In this document: piece by piece, positions 1 through 13,001 of the stretch
How the letters are laid out: every line of letters begins with the position of its first letter
How positions within the stretch are numbered: the first letter of the stretch is position 1
From: Metellina segmentata
Taxonomy: Eukaryota > Arthropoda > Arachnida > Araneae > Tetragnathidae
Assembly (NCBI GenBank): GCA_947359465.1
Contig: OX375877.1
Coordinates: forward strand, 59,102,885-59,166,884
Length of the DNA: 64,000 nucleotides
Direction: 5' to 3'
Made by a program: the position numbers and the translations under genes
The notes under the pieces: model-generated
Databases searched by the model: none
Told to the model about the DNA's origin: nothing
Seen by the model: only the letters and a program-made list of their open reading frames with translations

Positions 1-671
1 AAATGCAGCCACTGCACCACACCTATTTATCATAAATCAGATAATTTCTCAATTGAGCTTGGGAAGACGGCAAGATTGTGAGAAGGAGTTCTGCGTAATG
101 CTTTTTTATCCAGGGGGCAGGCAGCTCCACTAAGCACGCCAATACGACATAGATGCGCAGCAAGGTAATCATGTCCGATAAATAGGCGAAATGCAGCCAC
201 TGCACCCCGCCTATTTATCATAAATCAGATAATTTCTCAATTGAGCTTGGGAAGACGGCAAGATTGTGAGAAGGAGTTCTGCGTAATGCTTTTTTATCCA
301 GGGGGCAGGCAGCTCCACTAAGCACGCCAATACGACATAGATGCGCAGCAAGGTAATCATGTCCGATAAATAGGCGAAATGCAGCCACTGCACCACACCT
401 ATTTATCATAAATCAGATAATTTCTCAATTGAGCTTGGGAAGACGGCAAGATTGTGAGAAGGAGTTCTGCGTAATGCTTTTTTATCCAGGGGGCAGGCAG
501 CTCCACTAAGCACGCCAATACGACATAGATGCGCAGCAAGGTAATCATGTCCGATAAATAGGCGAAATGCAGCCACTGCACCCCACCTATTTATCATAAA
601 TCAGATAATTTCTCAATTGAGCTTGGGAAGACGGCAAAATCGTGAGAAGGAGTTCTGCGTAATGCTTTTTT
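1..671 (-). repeat. 188-bp tandem repeat derived from a LINE 3' coding end
   Basis: About 3.6 head-to-tail copies are present; the unit starts at 1, 189, 377 and 565, exactly 188 bp apart. Copies differ at only a few bases (for example CACCACACC versus CACCCCGCC). On the - strand each unit encodes the same peptide, including RLFIGHDYLAAHLCRIGVL. This resembles the C-terminal segment after RNase H in non-LTR retrotransposons (compare RLITGHDCLEEHLHRIGI at 50109-50351). A fragment of a LINE has therefore been amplified as a satellite. The array may extend left of the window. The last unit breaks off near 671. Confidence 0.75.
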
Positions 672-1188
672 TATATTCGGTTATTTTTATTTCTATGCTA
701 CTAATACAATAACTTGATTAGAGTAACTTGATATTCTTCAGGTATATTTGTGTACAGAAAGAGGATGATAGATTCGTAATGTTAAATAATATGTCGAAAT
801 CTCTAATAAAAATCAGTTGAAGTTTTCCATATCCAAAGGCAAGTTCAAATCTCGTAATCTATAAAAACGAATAAAAGAAACTAATTGATTCTAAAAAAAG
901 CATTAAAATTTAGCTGTAAAAATTTTTTTAAACTTATATTACTTGAAAAACACGTGAACAAGTATTGAATTATATCGTCACACAAATGCAATAACTTTTT
1001 TCCTATGCCCGCCATCTTAACATCAGACGTCATGGTTACTAGAAGGGCGGAGTTAATCAAGAAGCACGGTGTTACCCTGGTACACTAGGGGAAGGGGTTC
1101 ACGTTACAGATGCATTCCAAGCAAAACCCATTTATAGGAAGACCAAACATTCGCTCTAGATGGTCTGTATTTATGTATTTTTGATTAA
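672..1188. other. AT-rich sequence without recognisable features
   Basis: No long ORF, terminal repeat or familiar coding motif was seen between the 188-bp array and the SINE fragment. Confidence 0.5.
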
Positions 1189-1330
1189 TGTCGTACTGGA
1201 GCATCATGGGGCTATTGACGACGGTTCGGGATCAATCCTCAAACGGGAAGATTCGAGGATAACACCATGTAATTTTGAAACAGTCAGATGACGAACACTC
1301 TAGGTTGAAAAACATACATACTCAGCATCC
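1189..1330 (-). repeat. SINE-1 tail fragment
   Basis: This is the reverse complement of the body/tail of the tRNA-derived SINE seen complete at 31286-31606. Shared blocks are ctattgacgacggttcggg, atcaatcctc and cagtcagatgacga. The tRNA-like head is absent. Confidence 0.6.
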
Positions 1331-1526
1331 GAACCCGCAACCTCTTGATTTAACAGACCGATAAGTCAAACTGGATGAAAGAAATAGGTAAGTGGAAAAA
1401 ATGGGTAGTTGGATTTGTACTTGAATTAGTCATATTGAAATCATACAGAATTTAATGCAAGAAGTATGCAGCTTTGACCATATAAACATTGTCTATTGTC
1501 TAATGAAAAATATCAATCTATATACC

Positions 1527-1563
<37 letters not shown>

Positions 1564-2944
1564 TCTATAAAAAAAAATCGACGACGCACATAGAAGGAGT
1601 TGTCCGATGGAGACAAAAATCGGTGGATAGGAAAATAATGTACAGAATAGAAAATGATTAAAATTTCAGAACAATTTAATGATTTACTTCAGAGTTACAG
1701 TAACGAGCTCAATAAGGTGTTGACCCGCCTTTAGCCTGGATGTAAGCTGCCACACGGCGTGGCATAGACCGATAAAGCTCCCGCATGGTCTCCTGTGGTA
1801 TTTCTTGCCAAATTTGCTCCAATTGTCGGACTACGTCATCAACATTCCCTACCGGATGCAGTCGCCTTCCCATCATATCCCAGACATGCTCGATGGGAGA
1901 GAGATCTGGTGATCTGGCTTGCCAAGGAAGTGTTTGACAAGCTTGAAGACAGTTCATAGCAACACGTGCCGTATGCGGTCTGGCACTGTCTTGCTGAAAA
2001 AAACGCCCAGGGTATTGCGAAAGGAACGGTAGCAAAACAGGTCTCAGAATGTCGTCAACGTACCGCGGTGCAGTAAGTGTACCTCTAATGACGACCAAAG
2101 AGGTCCGGCTATCAAGAGAAATTGCACCCCAGACCATAACTCCTTGTTGAGGGCCCGCGTGGCGTGCATTAGTGAAAGCAGGATCAGCACGCTACCCTGG
2201 GCGTCTCCAGACTCGTCTTCGATGATCGTCAGGACACAGTTGGAAGCGGGATTCGTCGGTAAAGACTATACGTCCCCAGTCAGCATCATTCCAGCCTGAT
2301 CAAGCCAAGCACCACTGTAATCTGGCTCGACAGTGTGCAGGCGTGAGTGGCAGGTGGCGTAACGGTCGGTACGAGCGTAGATTTTGCTCTCTCAGCTGTC
2401 TGTGAATGGTAGGGTGGGCCGAAAAACACTTTTTTTCGAAATCGCTATTCTAATAGTGCGTAAAGGGTTCTCTCTGGGTTCAATAAACACGGTGTAAAAT
2501 ATTTTTTTGATCGGTTAATATCTTCTGCCCCCGCATCGCACTTGAATTTTGGAAATTTGGGTAAAAATTGGCAATTTTTATTCGGCGTAGGAAATATAAT
2601 TATTTTCAATATTGCTATTCTAATATTGCGGAAGAGGTGCCCACTGGGTTCAATAAGAAAGGCGTAAAATATTTTTTCGATCGAATAATATCTTCTGTTT
2701 CCGCATCGCAATTGAAAGTTTGCAGTTTTTAAAGAAAATTGCACTTTTTTATGTGCTATAGAAGTAAATCAAACACGAAAAATAGATGGGTACAAGTACT
2801 GTTTATTGCTGTATTGTATTTTACATTTGATTATATTGCCTGAAAATTATTAAATAATAGCTGATTCGCAATATATTAATATAATATTTGTTAAGAATAC
2901 TGTAACCATAGAAATGTTATGACATGCCAATACCAAAAGTTCAC

Positions 2945-4720
2945 TTAAACTTTATCAGCAAGAAGAGGCTTGGAATCAGCCATATGGTCGAATTCAGGCA
3001 TAATAAATCGAGAAAAGAATGTGGATCTAATGAACCCGTCTCTACATTGAAATCCATAAACCTTAGCGGATGCTTCTGTCACTAACTTAGCACACCGTTC
3101 AAATGCCTGTGTGTGTGACATGGTAAGTGAACAAAGTCCCATTCTTGATTTTTCTTATCACGAACAATGGAACTAAATACGGCAGTGGATATATCACGGA
3201 GGATTGATGGAGAAGTAATAGTAATTGATGACCAATCAATCAATTCCGTATAGTCAGCAGCTACAAAATTAAGTTTTGGTGGGAGAAATACATGTACTGA
3301 CTTTACATTAGAAGATGACTCTCTAGACTTAATTATACGTCGTGCAGCAAGTTCTCTGATGTGCGGTCTTTCATCGTTCAACATACTCAAACAAGAACAA
3401 AGAACAAATTTCTACACATTACTCCATCAACGACTTCCTTGAGTTCTTGAGATTTTTTTATCCAATGGAGGGCACATATGAACTTAATCATTGACCACTA
3501 CAAGGCCGGAAGTGACGGCCACTTGTGAAGGAGCACCCAGTGGGAGGACCATCATTGTCCCTAACAAAGGACAGCACAATTAGATCCATGCCCTGACCCG
3601 GATTCGAACCAGGAAAGTTCCGATCCAGAGGTCAACACCTTAACCATTAGACCGGGTGGTCGGCGAGGTCTTGAGATAAATACCTGGATCTAGAAATAGT
3701 ATTCCACACATGCTTAGTTAGCTCCATCTTTCAGCTAATTTTTAGACTTTATATTAAACCAGTTTGGAGTGTAAACTTACATAACAAATTCAGCGATTTG
3801 TTTCAACTTCAAAGAAGGATCTGGAGAACTAACATACTTAGAACTCTGTTCGCTGTTATTAGCCAGCGTGAATGTGATAATGGACCAGGACTGATTCTAG
3901 CCAGTTCATCAGTACACTTACCCAATCGCACTGCTTGATATATTTCTAGTAAGTACATTCGATCCTTGCTTAAGTCACGTCTATCAGTTGTTGGTAACTC
4001 GCCGTCAATAATTTCGAAAGTTGTCACTGGCAAAGTTTCACATGTAAGGAGCGCCTTCCCAATATTACCGAAATATTATTTTGGACCATTTGTTGGCGCA
4101 TCCAACGTTTCAAACAGATGCCTCAGAGTTAGTTCATTAAAATGCAGGAAACATATTACCCACTGCAGAAGTTTACCAAGTTTCAATTTCAAAAACCGAA
4201 TCACACCAAATTTCCATCCGGTATTAACAGATGTGCAGTCACAGCCAATTGCCAGAAGCTGTGAAAGATCTCTTGTGATCCCTTCAAAATATCCGATAAT
4301 AGTCGCGGAAATCTGTTTTGCGGTGCCAACTGATGGACTCAAATTAGTAATGTAACGTGAACCCGATTCTTCAATCAGAGATAAATGTTCCCCTTTTGCT
4401 TTTCTCGTGTATCTTTTAGTATCTACTCTCTCCTCTATTAATGTAGAATCTTTACGACCATCTAAATACCCCTTCAACGGTAATGCCTGAGCTTCGCTTT
4501 AAAACTTGAAATTTTAAATCCTTTCTAACTTTAGCCTTTCCCTTCGCAGCTTGTTTTTGTCAACCACCAAATCTGAGTCGTTTCTAGTTATGAGTCTGGC
4601 ATCGTGAAGAACACTTGAAGAAATTGCAGCCACAGCCTGGTCCGAGACTCCAAACCTGTCGGCAACCATAGCAGTTGAAGGGAGACCAAGTTGCATTTGT
4701 GATGATTTAGATACAAACGG
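2945..4720 (-). pseudogene. hAT-like transposase, decayed
   Basis: Reading the - strand downward, consecutive fragments form one protein. 4696-4514 has LGLPSTAMVADRFGVSDQAV. 4477-4076 has GYLDGRKDSTL, an acidic block LLAIGCDCTSVNTG and QWVICFLHFNELTLRHLFE. 4033-3809 has ISPGPLSHSRWLITANRVL. 3390-3082 has NDERPHIRELAARRI and KLNFVAADYTELIDW. 3142-2945 has HTQAFERCAKLVTEAS. I recognise this as a transposase-like family common as 'uncharacterised protein' in arthropod genomes. CD.T.VNTG resembles the hAT catalytic-domain D-G block, and the 8-bp duplication supports hAT. Frameshifts, stops and a SINE at 3454-3668 inactivate it. Confidence 0.7.
3454..3668 (-). mobile_element. SINE with tRNA-like head and 9-bp target duplication
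   Basis: On the - strand it begins with a tRNA-derived head: A-box-like TAATGGTTAAGGTGTTG and B box GGTTCGAATCC. It continues into a tail with ATGATGGTCCTCCCACTGGG and ends in an A-rich stretch. Direct repeats tcttgagat flank it (3445-3453 and 3669-3677). The tail is shared with 23848-23965 and 56169-56434. It is inserted in the hAT-like transposase. Confidence 0.8.
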
Positions 4721-5805
4721 AGTTAGTTAATTGTTTGTACTGACGATCAGTAAGAGAGATTAAATGGTTCGCTGTCGATAGTTTATAAATGTCCAGATTT
4801 AAATCTACTTCAGATATATCTGCAGAGGAATGTGAACTGTGAACCCCACAACCCTCCTTTCACTTCCTGTCAGGGAAGTCACACAACATACAGGGAGCAT
4901 AAAAAGACGAAAAAAATGCAATTTTCTTCAAAAATAGCAAAATTTCAATTACGATGCGAGAACAGAAGATATTATTCGATCGAAAAAATATTTTACACCT
5001 TTCTTATGGGTAGAATTAGAATAGTAATATTAAAAATAATTATATTTAGAATGCCGAATAAAAATTGCCAATTTTTACTAAAATTTCCAAAATTGAAGTG
5101 CGATGCGGGGGCAGAAGATATTATCCAATCAAAAAAATATTTTACACCGTATTTATTGAACTCAGAGAGAACCCTTTCCGCACTATTAGAATAGCGATTT
5201 CGAAAAAAAAGTGTTTTTCGGCCCATCCTAGTGAATGGTCATGGTGGACACTAGAGTGTGGGTCGCACGACTGATGGTTGATAGTGATGAATCAGGCGCT
5301 GTGACAGCTGATCTGACAATCACTCTGTCCTCGTGATCTGTTGTGGCCCTACGTCGTCCGCTACCATCATGATGCTGAAATCTGCCATTGTCCACCCACT
5401 TTTACCAGCATCTAAGATCTATTACCACTTTTACCATCATCTTCTAAGAGCCGCATCGCTTCGACTCACATGACGAGCGATTCTCCGATTTGCCCAACCT
5501 GCCTCTTTCAAACTCTGTAAGTTGCTCGTAATGAGCTCGAATCCTGCGGCGAGGCATTTTTTCAGTCGTTGAAAGGTATCCTAAATCGCAATGCAGCAGA
5601 AATTTTTAACAACAGTTCAAGAACAACTTCTTATATACATCTGCTGGATGCGCAGTTCCGATGCGCTGTAGATCGCACTATTCTTTCATTGGACATCAAA
5701 TTTTAATCATTTGCATATTTGGCCAAAATATTTTTGCATACGAAACTTCAAAGCAATCGGATGATTCCTTCTTGGTGCGGCAATTTTTGTTATAGAGTGT
5801 ATATA

Positions 5806-7751
<1,946 letters not shown>

Positions 7752-7754
<3 letters not shown>

Positions 7755-7825
7755 CACCCCGGCTGTTTGGTTATTTTTTGTTATTTTGTGTGTGTTATGT
7801 TATTTTGTATATTTTATGTTGTTAT

Positions 7826-7864
<39 letters not shown>

Positions 7865-9594
7865 TATAAAAATTGAATGTGTTGGTGGATCAGGGCGTCA
7901 TCAGGTAGGATCCTGAGCCAGACAACAAAAGACTTTTGTTTTTAAATTATTTTGCTTACCTTGTTATGTCTGCAGCTTCAGCGCGCTTGCATTTCTGTTT
8001 TGAGTGAGTTAAGTTTCCCAAATGGCAGCATTTCAGAATGTGACTCACGTTACCAAAAAAATGGAAATGACATTTTTTGACTTTCGAAAATGACAGTTTT
8101 TCTCTTCTTCCAAGAAGATAATTGGAAAAAAGTATTTGATTGCTTTACGAAGTTCAGTAGTTGAAGGCAAACATAATAAAAATTGAATTATTTTATTATA
8201 AAGTAAAATAAATGGACATCTTTTATGTGACTCACGTTACATACTTTTGTGACTCACGTTACAATTGAATACAGAAAGCTGAATGTTTATTAATAACATT
8301 TTTAAAATTTAAATCTGAGCTAACATTTTTGTTTTCATATATATTTGAGAATAATTGTCTATTAATGGGCAAGAAATTGCGCTTTTAAAAAAGTTTAAAA
8401 AATACCTGTAAACATATTTATTTGCAGTAATAGTCGAAGAAAATTATAAGTTTGATTCAAAATTGTGTTTATATTTGAATTTTGCTATTCCTTTCTTTGC
8501 ATTAAAAACTTTTGTCTTTGCTACTTTTTAGCAGCTTCTACAAACTCGTGCACATTATTTACTAAACACTTCCTTTCCACCATTTGGTCGAAAACATGTT
8601 TCACACTGCCTCAAATTCTGTCTCCTGGACCTTTGCCATTTTACTTTGCAAAATGGTTCCACGTAATGCATAATTTATATCCATGTCAAGAGAATCTGCT
8701 TGTTTTTAAACTGATCCTCTTACATGAACCGTCAGAAGAAATTTCAGCATTTTGCATAAAATCTCTTAGGAAGGATCCTAATAATCTGATGTTATCACTG
8801 CGGGATGCATGGAACGCAAATAATAAATACCAGCTCTAAACAAGTTCAATTGTTTCTGTTTCCAATATGCACCTCGGATCTCATCGTGAAAGATACAAAC
8901 ATTGTTTTCAGAAAAGTCTATATGCATTACGCACAAATCCCCCCCCCCTTCCGGAAAAAATAAAACAGCAAGATCATGTATAGATTTGATATGCCTTAGC
9001 TCAACGGCGCTTAAAGCAACATTCCAGAAATTGCGGAATGAGACCCGACTATGTTTAAGTAGATCCTAATGACAAAATACCTTCATTTTTTTAAAAATTG
9101 CTTTCTGCATCTCGTTTCCAAAAATATCATTTCAGGATGGATTATTCTGTTCCAGGCAATAGACAATATATTTTATACCTTGGGCATCTTTGCATTGGCT
9201 TAGTCAACAATTTCTAAAAGGATTGCACAGTAATTTTTCTGAGAATGAATATGAGTAAACGGGAACACTTTCAATATAGAAGTGTAATGTATATACTACA
9301 CCTATATGAAATCGTCATAGTACTCATAGCATTAAACGTCAGAAAACTTTATGCAGAATCTTATTTCTCTGATCTCATTCAAAAGAACATGCTTTGGGCG
9401 CAATTCAAAAATCTTTACTCTTACCATGCTCTGAAGGATTTCCGAGTTTGAAAGTTCCAGACACTTCCTTCAGTGTGCACACAAGAAGATGACCTTGGTT
9501 TTTATTTTAAGGCCTTTTTCAAAACTAATAACGACGCTTTAAGAGCCACTCAAGTCTTAGTATAATCATGTTCATAAAATGAAATAATTTTATA
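7752..9594. other. Unassigned AT-rich region with three TGTGACTCACGTTAC motifs
   Basis: No recognisable gene. The 15-mer TGTGACTCACGTTAC occurs exactly three times, at 8039-8053, 8226-8240 and 8248-8262; the last two are 22 bp apart start to start. A 124-codon ORF at 8465-8839 has low-complexity composition and no familiar motif, and I do not call it a gene. Confidence 0.5.
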
Positions 9595-9895
9595 TGTGTA
9601 AAATTCTGGGGTTCTCTTGCCAACCCAGGGAAGAACATCCTCTAGGGATGCTGGTGGGGGTGTCCTTGAAAGGTCACCAGGGGGAGAGAGGAAGGGAAGA
9701 AGGGATTCGACCAGTGGAGAACGGACGGATGAGGGGCTCTCTGCTGCTATTTTAGATTCTTCTGTAATATATTTCTAGATACCCAATAAATGTCCAATAA
9801 ATGTATACAAATATATCTAGGAAGCGTTGCTCTCTATAGTAGACAACACGAACCACACACGCTCACCATATAGAGAAAAAAGGTGGTATGACAAC
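9595..9895 (+). repeat. Probable LTR followed by primer-binding-site-like sequence
   Basis: The segment runs from TGTGTAAAATTC to about ...TATGACA and contains AATAAA-type signals (near 9787 and 9799). It is followed by tggcgcagtcgacatgatcc (9897), the layout of an LTR retrotransposon 5' LTR plus primer-binding site. Gypsy-type integrase fragments downstream support this. A related sequence is at 16814-16988 plus 19647-19770. The ends are approximate. Confidence 0.45.
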
Positions 9896-9979
9896 CTGGC
9901 GCAGTCGACATGATCCGAACCTACGCGGGAATATCCCAATGGATATTTCGAAAGGAACAAAGTGAATGTGAAACTTTGA

Positions 9980-12900
9980 CTAAGGCGTTCTTGGACGCCC
10001 GAAATAATAAAAATTAGTTCTGGTTAGAATCGGATATTCTTTATCACACAGGGATCGCGAGTGGACTCAAAAAGTAGGTCATTTGGTGATTCATTTGAGC
10101 CGAAGGCAAGATATTTTAAAATTAGCTGTAAGGTTCAGATGGCGATCCGACATAAGGACGTCACGCCGTAAGGGCCATCAATCTCCAAGTTGGAGTGGGA
10201 CGCTTTCTCCCCTAAGACGAGAGAGGTTGAAAGGAATGTGAGGGGTGCATAAAGAAGGGTAGAACATCTCTCAGCGGTTGCTCGCTGACGCTACTCTCGA
10301 GCGATATGTTATCGTTTATTTTAAAACGTGTATATTAACTGTAAATATCTTATTTTAATCCTAAAATAAAAGGTTTGGACCTTTAAATATTAGTTGTGCT
10401 TTTTCATTAAGATGGAGGTACTTCTGTTTAGCCCATGAAACTTTAACTGGGGGGGGGCATCTAGCAGCAAAGAAGACACGAGAAAGTATAATTCTGTCAT
10501 TTTTGTGGGAAGGAATGACAAAAGATGTCAAACAAATGAATGACTCTTGTTATGACTGCCAGTAAAGACGTAAGAAAGAGGTGAAAGATAGGAAACCCAT
10601 AGAGGCGGTGGGAAGACCTGAATTATCCTTCCAGATAGTCAACGCTGATGTTTTCGGACCCATAGAACCTAATTCGTTGAGAGGGTATCATCTCTACTAT
10701 TATAAAAGAAAGTTTTTGTGTGTGTGTATGTTCGTGTAAAGGGTGCCCTGACGAATTTATGGCATTCACACTAATGAAATTTGGCACACATGTAGTACGA
10801 ATTTTTTAGCAATTTTATAGACTAGCCCGATTTTTAAAATTTAATCTTGAAAATTTTAAAATTAATTTAATGCGATGTTTAATTATTATTCCCTTTTCGC
10901 CGAATGGCAACAGTCGTGATCGGTATTGAATGAATCCGTATTTTCTGCGCGTGTGTAGCCGCCCTATTCCTGGATATCCTTTATGAAATTTATTTAAAAG
11001 TATATATTTACTTTTAGTTAGCGTCAACTGTTATATTTGAATTTTTTTGTTGTGCTTACGTTTGTTGTTCAGTACGTTTGTTGTTCTTTCTCTTTTAGAC
11101 TACCGTTGTTTGGAATTTGATTTTTTAAGCATATTCACTTTTAGTATTACTGAATATCCTTTTTAAAATTTATTTCCTTTTTCAAAGCAAATAACTTTTA
11201 GTTAGCGTTAACTTTTAATCTTTTATATTTCTATTTTTTATTGTGCTTACTTCATTTTTCGAACTGGATAACGGTTGCGCAATACGTTTGTTATTGTTTC
11301 TTTTTTACACTACGATACTTTGGATTTTGATTTTTTGAGCATATTCACTTTTAGTTTGGATTATTTGGATATTTTTTTCAAAGTCTAGCGATATTTTTTT
11401 TAATCTTTTGTGCAATTTATGGTTCGTTTCATTTGTGCAATCTTTTGTTTGTTTCTGTATAGTACTTCGGTTTTTATATAGTCAATTTTTATCATTTTTG
11501 TTTTGATGTCTTATGGAAAGAAAAGCGATATTTAATGTACAACATTTAAAAATTAATTTATTATTATATTTTTGTTTTATTTGGTTTCCTAAAAATGTCC
11601 ACAGTATTGAAAGCGTCTTTACTGCACTCACGCCAATCTTGCATTTCTATCATTTATGCAAACTAAGAACATTTCTTCTATGTAGCTCTACGCTCACAGG
11701 ATGATGATGTGCTCTTCGAATTTCAACATTTTACTGAGAAGCAAACACATGTTCCATCTATTTATTGTCGCCATGTATTCCGAGATTCAATCGGAGAAGG
11801 TGTTGTACATATGACTGAATCAGATCACTCAGAATGGAACAGTATGCACATTTGAGAGATGCGTTGATGAAGGATGAAAATGTTGCAAAACAAAAACACA
11901 CAGAAATTGCTAAACTTCCAAAAAGATATCAAAACCAAAAGTTAAAGGTGATACTTTTGTACATTTATATGTTGCATAAATTATCAAAATTAAGTATTGC
12001 AATTCTTAATTATTCCTATTCTTTCCAAAACTCACTCAAACACAGAAACAAACAAGAAATTGCATAAAATAATAACTAAATTATGGCATTTCGCTAAAAC
12101 GCCCTCTTTTAATTTACGCCCCACAATGTTTTGTTATACGACCAAAACAAATGCTGTTTTTATGCTTTTGTTTAGTATCAGCTTCTCCCTTTAGGCAACA
12201 CTGCTACATTTTGCCTCTCGAAAATATCAGTAATGTTTGCATAACATTGTCATAATTTTAATGCGTTGTCGCTATACTGTACTTAGACCAACATCGACTT
12301 TATACAAAGCCCACGTCACAACTGAAAATCCTATCGCGAGGCTACTTTTACATGCTACGATACGAACTGAAGTCGGTTCAATTTTTTAAAAGATTAGAGT
12401 AGCACCAAAGTTTTCAACCTCGGGATACCATTAGTCTAAAGGACTGGTGGAAAGGTTTGTAGGAACGATGGAAAATATGTTGCATCATGCAATCAGCTCT
12501 CAGGGAAGGTGTTGGGACAAACTCTTGCCATTTTTATTGTGGTCTTGTCGGGAAGTTCCCAATTCAACTACAGGGGTGGCCCTTTTCATGCTAATATAAG
12601 GACGTTTACTAGTGGGTTAACGTTACTAAGGGCTCGAGTAGAGAGAAGACAACCCCTTTTATTCAGGGTTTCCAAGGCTTTGAAACCTGGTTAAGAGACA
12701 GTAGCCGAGTTATTGGGAAGGGGTTTGATTAAGCCATCTACTGCATATATTGCTTACCCAATAGTATGTGTGGCAAAAAAGGATGGAATGGTACGGCTGT
12801 GCTGTGACTATCAAAGTTTAAAGGCTTCACTGTATAAAAAAAATCTTTACATCTAACGTAGAACAGCTGACCATATCCTGATAAAATACATGTGTAAGGT
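9980..12900 (+). pseudogene. Gypsy-type LTR retroelement pol remnants, rearranged
   Basis: Fragments of a retroelement polyprotein, all with stops. 9980-10155 resembles the integrase N-terminal region (ESDILYHTGI). 10417-10690 has the zinc-binding GHLAAKKT...CYDC and the catalytic-core start SFQIVNADVFGPIEPNS. 12340-12690 has a later core segment, KGLVERFVGTMENMLHHAI. 12690-12900 reads like the start of reverse transcriptase (GLIKPSTAYIAYPIVCVAKK). Reverse transcriptase normally precedes integrase in Gypsy pol, so this order is rearranged, or two elements abut. Unrelated sequence fills 10160-10415, and a Helitron-like element splits the core. The element is dead. Confidence 0.7.
10691..12340 (+). 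mobile_element. Helitron-like element inside the integrase relic (5' end clear)
   Basis: The 5' end is TCTCTACTATTATAAAAG, matching the classic Helitron TCTCTACTA start. It is preceded by A, as expected for A^T insertion. It shares cctgacgaatttatggca and aaatttggcacaca with the copies at 47872 and 42238. I could not find a convincing hairpin plus CTRR 3' end, so 12340, where integrase coding resumes, is only an outer limit. No Rep/helicase ORF is seen, so it would be non-autonomous. Confidence 0.6.
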
Positions 12901-12957
12901 GGTGCCAAATACACGTTTAGAATCTTCAAACTATCTAGAAGAGAACAATAGAAACTG

Positions 12958-12959
<2 letters not shown>

Positions 12960-13000
<41 letters not shown>
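12960..13000. repeat. (TA)n microsatellite at Tc1 insertion site
   Basis: Pure TA dinucleotide run ending exactly at the start of the 13001 Tc1 element. Confidence 0.9.

Positions 13001-13001
<1 letters not shown>

Larger units (their letters stand above)
2410..5230 (-). mobile_element. hAT-like DNA transposon with long inverted repeats
   Basis: The left end is TAGGGTGGGCCGAAAAACAC and the right end, reverse-complemented, is TAGGATGGGCCGAAAAACAC. Both sides carry a perfect 8-bp target-site duplication, gtgaatgg (2402-2409 and 5231-5238). An 8-bp duplication and a TAGGG start are hallmarks of hAT. Each terminal repeat is about 340 bp and made of two related subrepeats of about 165 bp, each with a ctattctaat...gggttcaataa...atatcttctg...ccgcatcgca pattern. 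The element is inserted in the Tc1 transposase, so it is the younger of the two. Confidence 0.85.
1709..5557 (-). pseudogene. Tc1 transposase, interrupted
   Basis: On the - strand the N-terminus starts at 5557 (MPRRRIRAHYEQLTEFERGR). It continues to 5239, is cut by the hAT-like element, and resumes from 2409 to the stop at 1709. The best-preserved part, 2137-1709, contains MVWGAISLDSRT, FFQQDSARPHTARVAMN (D/N/ARPH block carrying the second catalytic Asp) and WQARSPDLSPIEHVWDMMG, whose Glu is the third residue of a DDE triad of DD34E type. The protein ends in GGSTPY, typical of this Tc1 group. Frameshifts and a stop lie between 2138 and 2400, so it cannot be functional even without the insertion. 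Confidence 0.8.
1561..5799 (-). mobile_element. Tc1-like transposon, split by a hAT-like insertion
   Basis: The ends form inverted repeats: CACTCTATAA at 1561 and TTATAGAGTG ending at 5799. Both are flanked by TA, the Tc1/mariner target duplication. The left TA is the last unit of a (TA)n run at 1531-1560. Without the 2410-5230 insertion and its duplication the element is about 1.4 kb, normal for Tc1. The same family occurs at 37996-40304 with the same CACTCTATAA end. Confidence 0.85.

Noticed and set aside
3616..3660. tRNA gene candidate (ggattcgaacc, also at 31294-31343, 41366 and 56380)
   Set aside because: Only A- and B-box-like parts are present and continue into SINE bodies with target duplications; no complete cloverleaf was seen.
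8465..8839. 124-codon + strand ORF
   Set aside because: Skewed composition, no motif, no splice or start context; likely chance.
9915..9960. cgggaatatccc, resembling the WEYP part of a chitinase catalytic exon
   Set aside because: The frame gives TREYPNG-like sequence within a retroelement leader, with no DxxDxDxE or splice sites.
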